A stretch of 64,000 nucleotides of DNA from Doryteuthis pealeii (GCA_023376005.1 CM042147.1:124937837-125001836), one strand, 5' to 3'; positions 30,841 to 43,319 are shown, counted from the first letter of the stretch. Program-made: numbers and translations. Notes: generated by a model from the sequence alone, not told the origin.

Positions 30841-31505
30841 CTTCTTCTTAAGATACATAATTTGATAGCAGAAAATTTTATATAATTTTTGAAGCACACC
30901 ATTTCATAAAGTACTTCCTTTTCATTAGGATACGAATTGGATTCACTGCTTCATCGGTGTACATTTCGTTGTCCAGTAAACGTCGTCTTGGTGGTAGGAC
31001 CGTCCAACCAGCTATAATTTTGGTTAATCCAAGGGAGTAAACCCCTCAAACAAATCCGGAGCTGGAGTCCCTAAGATTGAATAACGCTGATCTTCAGTGC
31101 TACACAGCAACTCCTGCGACACTGCCGTTCGTTTCTTACATTTCCTTTGGACTACAGCGGCAGTGTGGAGAGAGGTGATCTGCTGCTTGGGCAACAGCAT
31201 ACGCTCCATATCAACCCGCCCAGGCTACGTAGTACAAAAAAAAAAAAAAACTTTTTGGACACTACTCCATCGTCTTTCGCAAACGGAAGGATGCCAACAA
31301 TAATTCGAAATTATTTTTTGAGAAGTTGAGCAGGAAAGGAGAGGGAGTCAACTTCAATCAAATCAACTTACCCCTGCCTGAAAAAGTGGCGGGACATAGG
31401 AAAAATATGCTGCTTATGTTTTCAGGTTGTTTGGTTTTAAGGTATGTAAACCCTTGTTGTTATTTTTTATACCGAAGTCAGTTTAATTCTACAAAGTACA
31501 AAAAT
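30840..31505. other. Unclassified segment with broken open frames
   Basis: The twin at 39,205-39,870 has a 141-codon frame (39,437-39,862). Here the same frame is split into two pieces (31,097-31,303 and 31,326-31,511) by the A homopolymer at 31,236-31,250. Shared peptides: RFLHFLWTTAAVWREVICCL and NRKGEGVNFNQ-like. A minus-strand alternative frame (31,024-31,209) also exists. No domain recognised. Confidence 0.4.
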
Positions 31506-31507
31506 AG

Positions 31508-31880
31508 GTAATCTGTACATTAGCTACATAAATGAGAGTAACCTTCCCTTATTTATTTCACTTTGAGGAAGCCATATGTTTTGGTCGGCCATTTTCATTT
31601 CACCTACACTGAAAATATGAAATTGTTCGAATCAATACAACTGCATGTTTTCACACGAAAATATCATAAAATGTGTTCTTAATTGTACTTGCGCATTATT
31701 TGAAATGAACTTAATTGTTATAAAGAACACTTTTTATGATATTTTCGCGTTAAAATATGCAGTTGTATTGATTACGGTGAAATGAAAATGACCGACCAAA
31801 ACATATGGCTTCCTCAAATTTAAATAAACAAGGGGGGGTACTCTCATTTATATAGCTAATGTTCAGATTAACCAAAAGTA
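31508..31880. mobile_element. Foldback family G, complete palindrome
   Basis: Arms ~31,508-31,690 and ~31,715-31,880. GAGGAAGCCATATGTTTTGG on the left faces CCAAAACATATGGCTTCCTC on the right; ATCTGTACATTAGCTA faces TAGCTAATGTTCAGAT. Near-perfect hairpin of ~165 bp per arm. Confidence 0.8.
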
Positions 31881-31924
31881 TATATACACAGTCATTTTAA
31901 ACAAGGTAAACACTTCATGCTTAG

Positions 31925-32180
31925 TTGAAATATCAACGCTTCTGGAGAAGTAAGGACGAGCTCATAATTGACGTTCTCTCGCGATCATCTACACATGGAC
32001 ACACCAGAGAGAGTCGACCAGCAAAAAGTTACATTGATCACCTCCGTGCGAATACTAGCTGTCGTGATGAGGACTTTCCAGGAGCGATGATTGACAGGGA
32101 CGGGAAGCGAGAGAGTGAGAGAGGGTCGTGGGAATCCGTACTGTCAGCTCGACATGATGATGATGATGATGATGATGAAA
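31925..32180 (+). mobile_element. RTE-like LINE, C-terminal coding end
   Basis: A frame with SRPAKSYIDHLRANTSCRDE, then FPGAMIDRDGKRESE, then LSARHDDDD over the (GAT)n tail at 32,156-32,176. It aligns by eye with 23,452-23,660 and 40,369-40,625. The stop and frame are shifted, so it is a pseudogene. Confidence 0.72.
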
Positions 32181-32184
32181 AATG

Positions 32185-33970
32185 TTCAAATATCTATTCT
32201 ATCTATCTCAATTTGTTTCATATTCATCTATATTACTTTAAATACTAAGATTTTTTATTCATGTTTGTTAATGTCTGTTTTTAGTTTAATAAACAAGAAT
32301 TACGACAAAAAAGAAGCACCCCCTCAAATACACTTTACTTTGTCGAAAATACCTATCTATCTATCTTCCATTTGTTCATATCATGATATATTTTTGTTTG
32401 TGTTTATCTAATCTATCTCAGTCGATTCCAACATAATATCCGTCTCGATTCTATATAACAAGAATTACGACAAAATTACGACAAATTAAACAAGAATTTA
32501 CGACGGACTGAGGTTGTTATTTCGATAGTCACAGCTGGCCGGCAACGCAATTTTTGAGGCAGGAGACCGGGACCGCAGCTGTCCTCATTAATATATACCC
32601 ATCCATAATAAATCTAGCTTTACACCTAGAATTATTACTTCCAAAAGCATATATTCATGCAAGAGATTTATTTTATCACGATGAATTACTTCACTACTGA
32701 TTCCTTTGACTCTGTCAAGTTTACATTCAACTTTTCAAAAATTCGTACAGTTCTTTCCTTGGGATACCAAATCCGACAAGCACAAATTTGATTATTTAGA
32801 CACACCAATTCGCTAAAGTTATTTCTTCACGGATACACAATTTGATAATACCAAAATAATACAGGGCTTTTCTTTCTTAAGATTTCCCATATTCAATTTT
32901 TCAGACTCGCCAATTCCACCTGCCCTTTCCCTTTAGGTTACCAACACCACAAAAATCTAAAGGATGGCAGTAAATCCCTGCTCGTCCACGTTCTTTTTTC
33001 CTCCCTCATCAATTTACAGCTAACTGTAAATACATTTCATAGTTTCTTAGAATCGAACCACGCAGATATAGGTTACAAGGAGGAGTTTAGATGGCTTTTT
33101 GTTTTTTCTCAGATCATAAAATAAAAAACCTTATGATTCTATTAAGAAAATTAGTATCCTTGTTTATTGCGGATTAATCTGTCCCCATTCTATGTCTCTA
33201 TTTGTACAACGTTTCGGTCGATATCGCCTCGGTTCTTCACGGTAACTTTCTTGTCGGCTCGTCGGGAACTTTCTTCGGACGGAAATCTTCTTTTCGAAAC
33301 TCAGGAAACTTTCTTGTCCGTAATCGGGAGCCATCACGGAACTTTGAACCTACAACCCTTGTATTATTCCACGGGGCGTATCCTGTTCTCATTCCGCTGA
33401 ACATAGCTGGTGGAGGAGTTGTGTCGTTTAATATTTTTCTAACTGCCTTTCACTCGGATGAATCTCGCGGTTCCGCAGATAACTGTCACTTAGAACATGT
33501 CTTTAACCTAACTACCATCCACTAGGCATGCTGTCCAATCTAATCTTTCAAGCCTCATCTCAAACATTAGAGAAATTACATTAAGAACCTTTAGCTGGGA
33601 CCCATAAATTTCCCGGGGACTCATTCAAAGCAAACTAAAAAACTCATCATCATCACATGTAAAGGACTTTTAGATTACCAACTAAATCGATTGTTTGTGT
33701 GATATACCATTTATAAACAAAGTAAAGTCAGAGGAGTTACAATTGTTGGACAGCAAGGGGATCTATACTTCCTTTTCACTATGCGCTGACAAGGGAGATT
33801 GTGTCTCGCATCTGAGAGGAATCTAATTTATATTGATAACATTATAAGATCCTTTTTCTTAAGATTGGTTGGTTGGTTCTGATTTTACCCTACGTTGATT
33901 TTATGCACTGTCACCACTTATTGGGTTATTTTATACTGAGACGTTTTTGTTTGCACTTCATTCTTGTTGA
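32185..33970. other. Indel-rich partial copy of duplication II
   Basis: Collinear with 28,010-29,745 and 36,485-38,170, but with a one- to three-base insertion or deletion every few tens of bases, whereas A and C agree closely with each other. The pattern (indels, doubled or missing bases in ordinary sequence) looks like uncorrected long-read consensus used to close a gap. It joins directly to the start of copy C at ~33,975. Confidence 0.75.
33154..33540 (-). mobile_element. Chimeric SINE, noisy copy
   Basis: Same order of parts as 28,935-29,310. The ACGTTTCGGTCGATAT core is readable but many positions differ by indels likely to be sequencing errors. Confidence 0.5.
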
Positions 33971-34363
33971 GTATTCAATTTCTTAAACAAATGATGTTTC
34001 TCTTTCTTGAGTGAGCGCCACACCTACGACCAACTCCTTACTTTGCCGCACAGATCCCTGGGCTACCTATCGCTGAGTTAGCGAGGGCCGGTATCGAACC
34101 AGGAACCTTGTGTTCTCTCGCTGACACTCTACCGTCTGAGACGTATGTATGTGTATGTGTATGTGTGCGTGTGTTTATTTGTGTGATATGCTAATGTGTC
34201 ACATCTTTATCATCTCTTTTTTCTTCTCCCTTTCTGAGCGTATTATATTTACAGCGCCCCAATACACGTACACACATACACACAGAAAAAAGAGAAAGAG
34301 GGAAAGTTCAGGGGGTCTTTTTTATTACCTTTCTATCTCCCTTATTCTCCCCTCCTCTCTCTA

Positions 34364-34416
<53 letters not shown>

Positions 34417-34478
34417 CCCCTCTCTCCTCTCTCTCTCTCTCACTCTACTCACCACACTCTCTCTCTCTCTCTGTCCCC

Positions 34479-34528
<50 letters not shown>

Positions 34529-36371
34529 GCCCCCCCCCTCACATTCAATTCTACCAACCCAGTGTTCGATACCCCTGGGGCGCACAAGGGCAAGCAGGCG
34601 GGCGAAGTGGCGTTTTTTCTCCACGACCCACCCCTTTTCGCTTCCAACAGACCCCGTTTGCCGCCAACTGGTGCACACCCCAAAACGCACAGGGCGTCAC
34701 AGTGAGTGCAAGATCAAATTTGGATCTTTGACATTCTCTGACATTCTTCCCACAATCTCCAATCCCTTGTAGGCATTCCACATCATTCCGATGGCCACGG
34801 GGCTCCACACTTTCCTCTATTGCCGCTACTTGAAAAAAAAAAGTACTTTTCAGAGAAAAACCTAGAATGCATAACCCTATTTATTCCCCGAATAAACCCT
34901 TCTCCCCTAAACACCACCCTGTCGAATCATTTTTCTACTGAACAGCCAATTCTCTGCTCTAGATTTGATAACGAACTAACCGCAACGGTTATCTCCCTTT
35001 AGTTCACTTTTTTTTTTCTAAATCAATGTCCTCTTTTTTCTTTTTCTTTTTTTTCTTCTTTTTTTTTTTTTTTTTTGATTATTTGGATATTTCGGACTCT
35101 TGTCCTCGTCTGTATTGTTATCTGTACAACAAAGCTTCTCTGCCGATGTGTCTTCCGGTCTTCTTCAGGTGTTTTTTGTCGGCATCTGTTAAACTTATCG
35201 AATTCGGTAACCTTCTTGTTGTGATGTTAGTCCAACAGTAAAAAAGAAGTCAAGTCGAGATAGGGTAAAATAAGACAAGTGTATTTACAATAATGGTACA
35301 TGAACGACTAGCTTGTCGTTAACGGGAACAGTACAACCTTTTCACTCGGTGTCTCACTATTTATAGTGAGAACCGGTGTATATTCTCCACTGTAGGAACG
35401 GCCGGTACAACACTTCTCTTACAAAATTTGATAGTACAGAATTTTTTTACTAGACGCACCAATTCATTAAGTCTGTTCTTCCTAAGATACTAAGTTTGAT
35501 TGAACAAAATCAATACAGTCCTTTCCACTTAGGATACTGTTGCATAGCGGGCAAAGTCGAGTTGTAGTAGTAGTCGCTAGTAGTAGTAGTCGTCGTTAGC
35601 TCGAAAGAATAACATACGAAAGTCGTATAGTCAAAGGGGCTTGTTTATTTCTTTCTAGGCTCGTGGGTTCTTTTTCGGGGAGAACGAGAGAGAGAGGGGA
35701 GAGAGAGAGAGAGAGAGTAAGGTCGAAAAGTTCTATCTTAAATCACGTTTATACGCGCTGTTCGTTGCTACCCTAGATATGTCACGACGGAGCCCCAACC
35801 ACTGCGTCCGACCCTTCTCGGGTACGGCGTAAAAAAAAAGTTGCTGAATTTTCTTTACTTCCGTTTGTGGTCCAGCTATTGTGTAAATAGTAGGGTAGAC
35901 TGGGCTCTTTAACCTTGGTTAGGCAACCAGTCTAGGAGAAAAAACTCTGAATTCAAACCTATTAAACTCCGGTTTGGGTGGTCACTACTAGAATACAAAT
36001 TTAGGGAATCTTAATATATTCAAATTATTAAATTCCAGAACAAATTCTTCCAAAAAATTTAATTTCTTGAAAATTCTACCTCACATCCAAAATAGAACTT
36101 CCTTTTGATAGACACGGATAGGTAGGGTGACAATGGGTCAGATAGTTGAAAAATCTGAGGTATTCCACTTCTATTAGTGATCTTATCTATGGCATCACTA
36201 ATTGGATAAATCAACTCATTTTTCTCAGTCATTTAAATATTCTTTATCACACAAAGAAGCATGCTTTATAAAACATCTTCTCTTTTCATTACTCTTTTAC
36301 ACACATTACTATTTAATATGTGTAATCTCCAATTAAAATTTATCTATTTCCTGATGCTTAAAGCATCCTCA

Positions 36372-36699
36372 GGTAATTTATGAGGAAGTGCATCCCGGTC
36401 TCCTGCCTCAAAAATTGCTACCCAGTGACTATTAAAATAACGACCCAGCTCAGTCTATTCAAAACTATCCATCTTCATATCTATCTATCTATCTATCTCA
36501 ATTTGTTCATATTTATCTATATTACTTTAAATACTAAGATTTTTTTATTCATGTTTGTTTAATGCCTTGTTTTTAGTTTAAATAAACAAGAATTACGACA
36601 AAAAAAGAAGCACCCCCCTCAAATACATTTACTTGTCGAAAATACCTATCTATCTATCTCCATTTGTTCATATCTATCTATATTATTTTGTTTGTTTGT

Positions 36700-36733
<34 letters not shown>

Positions 36734-36898
36734 CAGTCTATTCCAAACTATATATCCATCTTCATATCTAAACAAGAATTACGACAAATTACGACAAATA
36801 AACAAGATTTACGACGAGCTGGGGTTGTTATTTTGATAGTCACCGGGTAGCAATTTTTGAGGCAGGAGACCGGAACGCACTTCCTCATAAATTACCCA
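36372..36898. mobile_element. Foldback family F
   Basis: Same structure as 27,905-28,402 with a longer (CTAT)n in the loop. Confidence 0.75.
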
Positions 36899-37436
36899 TC
36901 CTCATATAAATCTAGTTTTTCACTAGAATTATTACTTTCAAAGGAATTATTCATGCAATAATTATTTTCAACGATGAAATACTTCACTACTGATTCCTTG
37001 ACTCTGTCAAGTTTACATTCAAACTTTCCAAAAATTCATACAGTTCTTTCCTCTGAGGATACCAAATCTGACAGCACAAAATTTGATATTTAGACACACC
37101 AATTCGTAAAGTTATTTCTTCTTAGGATACAAAATTTGATAATACAAAATAATACAGGCTTTTCTTCTTAAGATTCCGATATTCAATTTTTCAGACTCAC
37201 CAATCCACTGCCCTTTCCTCTTAGGATGCCAACACACAAAAATCTAAAAGGATGCAGTAAAATCCTATCCATGCATCCCAGTCTTTTTTACTCCCTCATC
37301 AATTCAAGCTAACTGTAAATAAATTTCAATAGTTTCTTATAATAGAATCACACAGGATAGGTTACAAGGTAGGAGTTAGATGGCTTTAGTTGTTTCCTCA
37401 GATCATAAATAAAAACCTTATAATCTATTAAGAAAA

Positions 37437-37812
37437 TTAGTATTATCTGTGTTATTCGGACTATTTTCCCCATCTTCATTGTTATTTGTACAACGTTTCG
37501 GCCTTCTTCAGGTATTTCTTGTCGGACTCGGGAACCTTCTCGGACTCGGGAACCTTCTCGGACTCGGAAATCTTCTTTTCGAACTCGGGAACTTTCTTGT
37601 CGTAATCGGGAGCCATCACGGAACTTTGAACCTAACCCTCTATTTAGTCCACGGGGGTATCCTGTTCTCATTCCGCTAACCATAGCTGGGGTAGGAGTTG
37701 TGTTAATTATTTTTCTAACTGCCTTCACTCAGGATTGAACTCGGGTTCCAGAGATAACTGTCACTTAGAACTGTCTTAACCTAACTACCTTATCCACTAG
37801 GCCATGTGTCCA
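37437..37812 (-). mobile_element. Chimeric SINE with minimal hammerhead-like core
   Basis: As 28,935-29,310, but the helix II loop is deleted: the minus strand reads CTGAAGAAGGCCGAAACG with no room for a hairpin. The ~18-bp repeat (GAACCTTCTCGGACTCGG) has one more unit than in copy A. The two changes happened after the A/C split and show how fast the repeat part evolves. Confidence 0.65.
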
Positions 37813-38469
37813 ATCTAATCTCCAAGCCTCATCTCAAACATTCAGAGAAATACTATTAAGAAACTTTAGCTGGGACCCATAAATTTTCCAGGGGACTCAT
37901 TCAAAGCAAATACAAGGCTATCAGCATCACTGTAAAGGATAGAATACCAATGTTTTTTTGTTTTTGTGTATACATTAAAAAAGAGTAAAGTCAGAGGAGT
38001 TACTAATTGTTGGACAGCAAGGGAGTCTATCTCATTTTCACGAGCGCTGAACCAAGGAGATTGTGTTCTCGCATCTGAGGAGGAATCTAATTTTATCGAT
38101 ATACATTTATAGAATCCTTTCTTCTTAAGGTTGGTTGGTTTCTTGGATTTTACCCTTCAGTTATTTTATACCGTCGAATTGGTAAGACACGGCAACAAGC
38201 AATCGTAACTTAATACGATCCTGTCTCGTTGCAACTTTACTGCAGAATGACAGGGTATTTATGAAACTCCACAACATCATAGAAACCAAGCAGCCAATCA
38301 GAACTCAAGGAATGGAATCACCCAAATACATGAATGGACTATTCTTGATTCCCATAAATACCAACTGTCATGGACACTACTTTAGTTGTGCTTAGCCAGT
38401 TGCTGTTGTTCAAACCAACAGTAGATTGACGGACTTCAATATTTTTAAACACATTTTTAGATCTATTTA

Positions 38470-39205
38470 AATCATAAACATAACAGGTACTACCATTCAG
38501 ACTGGACCTGGGAGTAATGGCATTAAAAGGGGTTTTCCACACTCCCCTAAATTCACTACTAGATACAGTTTAACGTCATATCTAGGGCACTAAAATCCTC
38601 AGCAACCAGCTAGTACATATATGATAAAAAAGCGCGTGGTGTAATGGTTAAAGTCATGGGAAATGGACTCGTCGCTCCGAGTTCAAATCCTGGACGTGGT
38701 AACTGAATTTCACTTAGCGCTAATACCCTTGGGAAAGGTATGAATCCTACTCTCCACCCAGCTATGGGTAAATAGTAGGGTATACTGGGCTCTTTAACCC
38801 TGGTTGGGCAACCGGTCTAGGAGAAGGAAAACTCTGAATTCAAACCTGTGGAACTCCGCTTAAGAAATTGACCTTGTGTCGCATCCTGCTCGTGCGGAGG
38901 GGTTGGTAAATATATATATGATAAAAAAGGGTTTGGGTGTTTGTCATAACAGCAATAATATAGGTACTAGGGCTTGACGTGACCAACCGATTGATCGTGG
39001 GGGTTTCTTCGATTGCCCGTCTAGCTCAAGTAAGGGCCAAAGTGAGCTGCATGTCATGGACTGTTCAGCCACCAGGATTCCGTCCTTAAGCATCATGGGT
39101 CACTACCCACGACCAACAGATTGCTCCATTGATGGGGTGGTCTTACCCCTCTGCAGAGGCGCAGTCAGTGTATTCTACAGCACCAGCCGACAAGGCTGCC
39201 TTTCT
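38470..39205 (+). mobile_element. Element X split by SINE S1 with perfect target-site duplication
   Basis: S1 occupies 38,632-38,921. On both sides the 16-bp ATATATGATAAAAAAG is found, and the X sequence resumes as GGGTTTGGGTG. This is direct evidence that S1 moved by retrotransposition into X. Confidence 0.85.
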
Positions 39206-39436
39206 TCTTAAGATACATAATTTGATAGCAGAAAATTTGATATCATTTTTGAAGCACACCATTTCATAAAGTACTTCCTTTTCATTAGGATACGAATTGG
39301 ATTCACTACTTCATCAGTGTACATTTCGTTGTCCAGTAAACGTCGTCTTGGTGGTAGGACCGTCCAACCAGCTATAATTTTGGTTAATCCAAGGGAGTAA
39401 ACCCCTCAAACGAACCCGGAGCTGGACTCCCTAAGA

Positions 39437-39862
39437 TTGAATAACGCTGATCTTCAGTGCTACACAGTAACTCTTGCGACACTGCCGTTGCCACACTGCA
39501 TTCGTTTCTTACATTTCCTTTGGACCACTGCGGCAGTGTGGAGAGAGGTGATCTGCTGCTTGGGCAACAGCATACGCTCTATATCAACCCGCCCAGGCTA
39601 CGTAGTACAAAAAAAAACTAAACTTTTTGGACACTACTCCATCGTCTTTCGCAGATGGAAGGATGCCAACAATAATTCGAAATTATTTTTTGAGAAGTTG
39701 AACAGGAAAGGAGAGGGAGTCAACTTCAATCAAATCAACTTACTCCTGCCTGAAAAAGTGGCGGGACATAGGAAAAATATGCTGCTCATATTTTCAGGTT
39801 GTTTGGTTTTAAGTTATGTAAACCCTTGTTGTTTTTTATACCGAAGTCAGTTTAATTTCTAG
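39437..39862 (+). other. 141-codon open frame, unclassified
   Basis: The longest frame in the window that is not a microsatellite translation. It starts MNNADLQCYTVTLATLPLPH and ends YVNPCCFLYRSQFNF. Composition is balanced, with Cys pairs and a basic middle part (KLFGHYSIVFRRWKDANNN). The twin at 31,097-31,511 is frameshifted at a homopolymer. The segment lies between element X and a foldback, so it may be the eroded coding part of a transposon. No conserved motif is recognised; whether it was ever translated is open. Confidence 0.3.
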
Positions 39863-39875
39863 AAAGTACAAAAAT

Positions 39876-40330
39876 AGGTAATCTGTACATTAGCTACATA
39901 AATGAGAGTAACCTTTCCTTATTTATTTCACTTTGAGGAAGTCATATGTTTTGGTCGGCCATTTTCATTTCACCTACACTGAAAATACGAATTTGTTCGA
40001 ATCAGTACAACTGCATGTTTTCACACGAAATTTGAGGAAGCCATATGTTTTGGTCGGTCATATTCATTTCACCGTAATCAATACAACTGCATGTTTTAAC
40101 ACGAAAATGTCATAAAATGTGTTCTTAATTGTGCTTGCGCATTATTTGAAATGAACTTAATTGTTATAAAGAACACTTTTTATGATATTTTCGCGTTAAA
40201 ACATGCAGTTGTATTGATTACGGTGAAATGAAAATGACCGACCAAAACATATGGCTTCCTCAAATTTGAATAAACAAGGGGGCTACTCTCATTTACATAG
40301 CTAATGTTCAGATTACCCAAAAGTATATAT
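39876..40330. mobile_element. Foldback family G with internal partial duplication
   Basis: As 31,508-31,880 but ~75 bp of the left arm (from GGAAGCCATATGTTTTGGTC) is repeated at 40,032-40,105, giving three arm pieces. Confidence 0.75.
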
Positions 40331-40368
40331 ACACCACCATTTTAAACAGGTAAACACTTCATGCTTAG

Positions 40369-40596
40369 TTGAAATATCAACGCTTCTGGAGAAGTAAGGA
40401 CGAGCTCATAATTGACGTTCTCTCGCGATCATCTACACATGGACACACTAGAGAGGGCCGACCAGCAAAAACTTACATTGATCAGCTTTGTGCGAATACT
40501 AGCTGTCGCGAGGAGGACTTTCCAGGAGCGATGATTGACAGGGACGGGAAGCGATAGAGTGAGAGAGGTCGTGGGAATCCGTACTGTCAGCCCGAC

Positions 40597-40625
<29 letters not shown>
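40369..40625 (+). mobile_element. RTE-like LINE, C-terminal coding end
   Basis: Frame with GRPAKTYIDQLCANTSCREE and FPGAMIDRDGKR ending in a stop at 40,555, then (ATG)n at 40,596-40,628. Only ~250 bp survive; upstream is foldback G. Confidence 0.75.
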
Positions 40626-40631
<6 letters not shown>

Positions 40632-40639
40632 AAAATGTT

Positions 40640-41160
40640 CAACATGTGTTACCACGCCGGGCCCGAAGGGTATTATCCTTGTACCCCACTTGTACAAGGT
40701 CAGGCACAAGGCCCTATTAACGTGGGACCACCTACAAGTCGAGACTCATTGGTGGCGGGTTTTAAAATTGCGTCTATCCCCTCGGGGGGGCTCAGGCACT
40801 GGGCAATAAACCCAGCCCTGCCCCTTTAAATCAAGGGGGCAGGTGTTGCCTAGGGGGGATGGCCCCCCCCTGGGATCGACGCTCGTGATTTTAACCCGGA
40901 GCGGACAAGCCGCCCGAAGGTACACCCGACCCTGAAGTGGAGCCGGTAGAAATGGCACACGAAAAGCCGGTAGTCACCGATGCTCTGGAATTGAAGCCTG
41001 GTCACACCGGATGCAGTGTTAGTAGCCATACCCAGGATACGCTCATATTTCTGCTGACCCTAACCTAACACCGCCCAGACCCTGCCCAACTCAAGCAGCT
41101 CCCCTCCCACTCCGAGTCCCTGACGTCTGCTCCTCCCGATGATTGATGGGTGACCGCTCC
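40640..41160. other. Unclassified GC-rich block
   Basis: GC content is far above its neighbours, with CCGGGCCCGAAGGG, runs of C and G, and short open frames on both strands (40,635-40,829 plus; 40,746-40,958 minus). No twin in the window. It could be a CpG-rich 5' region of a LINE, or part of a host gene. I found no motif that decides this. Confidence 0.35.
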
Positions 41161-41309
41161 TTTATATCTACGGTCAAAGACAATTTCACGATCAAAGACC
41201 ATATTTATGGGAGATTCTCTAAATAAACATTTTAAAAAATCTATTTGTATCATAACTGCTAAAAATAAATAAACTTGGGAGAGGTTTCTGTGTGAGATGT
41301 TTATTGGCT

Positions 41310-42015
41310 TGTTGGATTTTATGGCATGCCAACCGTTGGGTTATTTCATGCCGAAATTGTGTTTGTTTTATTCATTCTTTTTGATTGTTCAATTTATTTT
41401 GAAACTCATTTCTAAGCAGATTTTTAAAAAAACTCATTTTGGTATATTTGACCCATAGTTGGGATCTTAACAGGTACTACCACTCCAACGCACCCCTTCA
41501 TCACGATTGCTCCCTATTCCCTGCTCCACTCTGGCTCGGAGTAGTATTACCTGTTAGGGTCTCATCTACGGGTTAAATAGGAAAATGTGTTGGGTATCCA
41601 TTAAGAATAGATTTATTTCAAAACTTTGTCGGCATTAAATGACCCACCGAGAAACCAAATCAAATCACTCCGAGTCAGAGTGGACCTGGGAGTAATGGCA
41701 ATGAAGGAGAACTCCACTACCCAGAGCTCAAGAATTGGAACCTCACCACTAGATGCAGTTTAACTTCATACCCAGGACACTCAGACCCTCAGTCATTGAC
41801 TTCTAGCACATATATGATAAAATGGTTGGAGCTTTGCCATAAGAGCAATATGATCGGGTAATCATATCGGTTCTAGGGCTTGACGTGACCAGTCGATTGA
41901 TCAGAGGGGGTCTCTGCGACCGCCTGTCCATCTCAATGAACGGCGAAAGTGGGGTGCTATATACCATGTACTGCTCAGCCACAAGGATTCCGTCCTTAAG
42001 CATCATAGGTCACCA
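41310..42015. mobile_element. Element X, rearranged
   Basis: Head (+) 41,310-41,480; inverted head (-) 41,485-41,655; then the remainder (+) 41,665-42,015. It shows CATGCCAACCGTTGGG, CATCTACGGGTTAAATAG and CAGAGTGGACCTGGGAG in that order. Ends where Helitron Y begins. Confidence 0.7.
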
Positions 42016-42024
42016 TTAATGAAT

Positions 42025-42482
42025 CAATGATTATTTGCTAAAGGCTTTTTCCTATTTAGTTTCATATTAAAATTTCCCTTACTTTTGGATTAAGTTATGT
42101 TTGAAAAAAAATCCATTTTAATTGGTTCCAATTAGGCGTAATTTGCAATTAAGTCAAAAACTGGCCCATCTTTTACTTCACATTTTGCCTGTCACGTTCC
42201 CCTTTCTATATATATCTTGATTACCTCCTCGTTATATGTGATACTTTCTCTGCAAGGAAAAATAGAGGGAATTAGAGAGTGTGAAATATATTCGTATGTT
42301 AAGTTTCAGAAGCAGTAAACCGTAGTTTAAATTAGGTCAAATGTTAGCTTTCTTAGAAATCTTACGAAATGATTCTAATGTTTTATTTTCTAATTTAATT
42401 CGCTTTGCAAAATCATTTTTTCTCTAACCCCACGTATCTACCCGGAGGTCAATGGATGACCCAACGGGTCACATTTTGTCTA

Positions 42483-42483
<1 letters not shown>
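42025..42483 (+). mobile_element. Helitron-like element Y, 5'-truncated
   Basis: The 3' hairpin is TGACCC/GGGTCA near 42,457-42,472, then CTAG at 42,480-42,483, then T. Aligned by eye with 9,420-10,046. (TA)n and (GA)n follow to 42,580. Confidence 0.6.
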
Positions 42484-42580
<97 letters not shown>

Positions 42581-42639
42581 ACAGACAGACAGACAGAAAG
42601 ATGCTAGATGGGAACTACACCAGAATTATTATTATAAAA

Positions 42640-42712
42640 ACTTTATATCGAACTATAGGAATCTCGAGGTTCCCAATTGGACACTCTAACGACTGAGCTA
42701 AGCCGGGGCGGG
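42640..42712 (-). mobile_element. SINE S2, head only
   Basis: Minus strand: TTAGCTCAGTCGTTAGAG and the B-box side GGAACCTCGAGATTCC. The body is missing. Confidence 0.6.
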
Positions 42713-42789
42713 GGCTGAGGCATTTTCTTCAAATCAATGATACAAGGATTTATTATTCCTATTAGAATATCATAATTTCAAAATGGATA

Positions 42790-43030
42790 TTAATTAGGAT
42801 TACAGGGAGGGGGGTTGTGCTGAACTGTGACCCCTTAGTAAACGAGTTTGAACTTCACTCACACAATTGCGTTCACTTTCAGACTAATACTCTTGGAAAT
42901 GTATGAAGCTTCTCATACCCCAGCTATGAGTTAAATAGTACCATTATCGTTCTTACGTTGGTTTTAAATAGCACACAAAAGTTGATATGCCATTAAACAA
43001 AGAAACAAAACAAAAACAAAATTAGTTTTA
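42790..43030 (+). mobile_element. tRNA-derived SINE family S4
   Basis: GTAAACGAGTTTGAACTTC as B-box region, AATACTCTTGGAAATGTATG, CAGCTATGAGTTAAATAG, and a 3' end ATGCCATTAAACAAAGAAAC with an A-rich tail. A second copy is at 43,613-43,855 and a 3' piece at 43,195-43,310. The tail type is common among molluscan SINEs. Confidence 0.65.
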
Positions 43031-43319
43031 GTGACTTAAGGACAGGAATACAGGACACCTAGTGAGAATCTAACTCACTAACAATGGTTTGCTAACGTAA
43101 TTCATTCTCCAATACACAATAGATATTAGATGCTGTGGGTTGATCTTTTTTTATATTGCTTATTATATAATGAGACATTGACCAAGAAAAATATGAAGCT
43201 TCTCATCCCCCAGCTATGGGTTAAATAGTACCATTATTGTTCTTTTACAACGAAAACGTTGACTTTAAATAACACACGAAGTTTGATATACCATTAAAAC
43301 AAAGAAATTCTTCTACATT

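Larger units (their letters stand above)
25500..32180. repeat. 8.4-kb duplication II, copy A
   Basis: Collinear with 33,980-40,630. It starts at AAACCAAATGATGTTTC and ends in the (ATG)n tail of an RTE remnant. Copy C has a deletion of ~130-140 bp relative to A (29,683-29,810 against 38,170) and a 37-bp triplet-run expansion near 40,597-40,630. High identity over kilobases implies recent duplication or unmerged haplotypes. Confidence 0.85.
33980..40630. repeat. 8.4-kb duplication II, copy C
   Basis: Twin of 25,500-32,180 (offset ~8,480 falling to ~8,440 after the deletion at ~38,170). Twins of named parts: S2 34,002-34,142; (TC)n 34,363-34,525; hammerhead-like end 35,077-35,200; S1 fragment 35,865-35,975; foldback F 36,372-36,898; chimeric SINE 37,437-37,812; X+S1 38,470-39,205; foldback G 39,876-40,330; RTE end 40,369-40,625. 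Confidence 0.85.
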
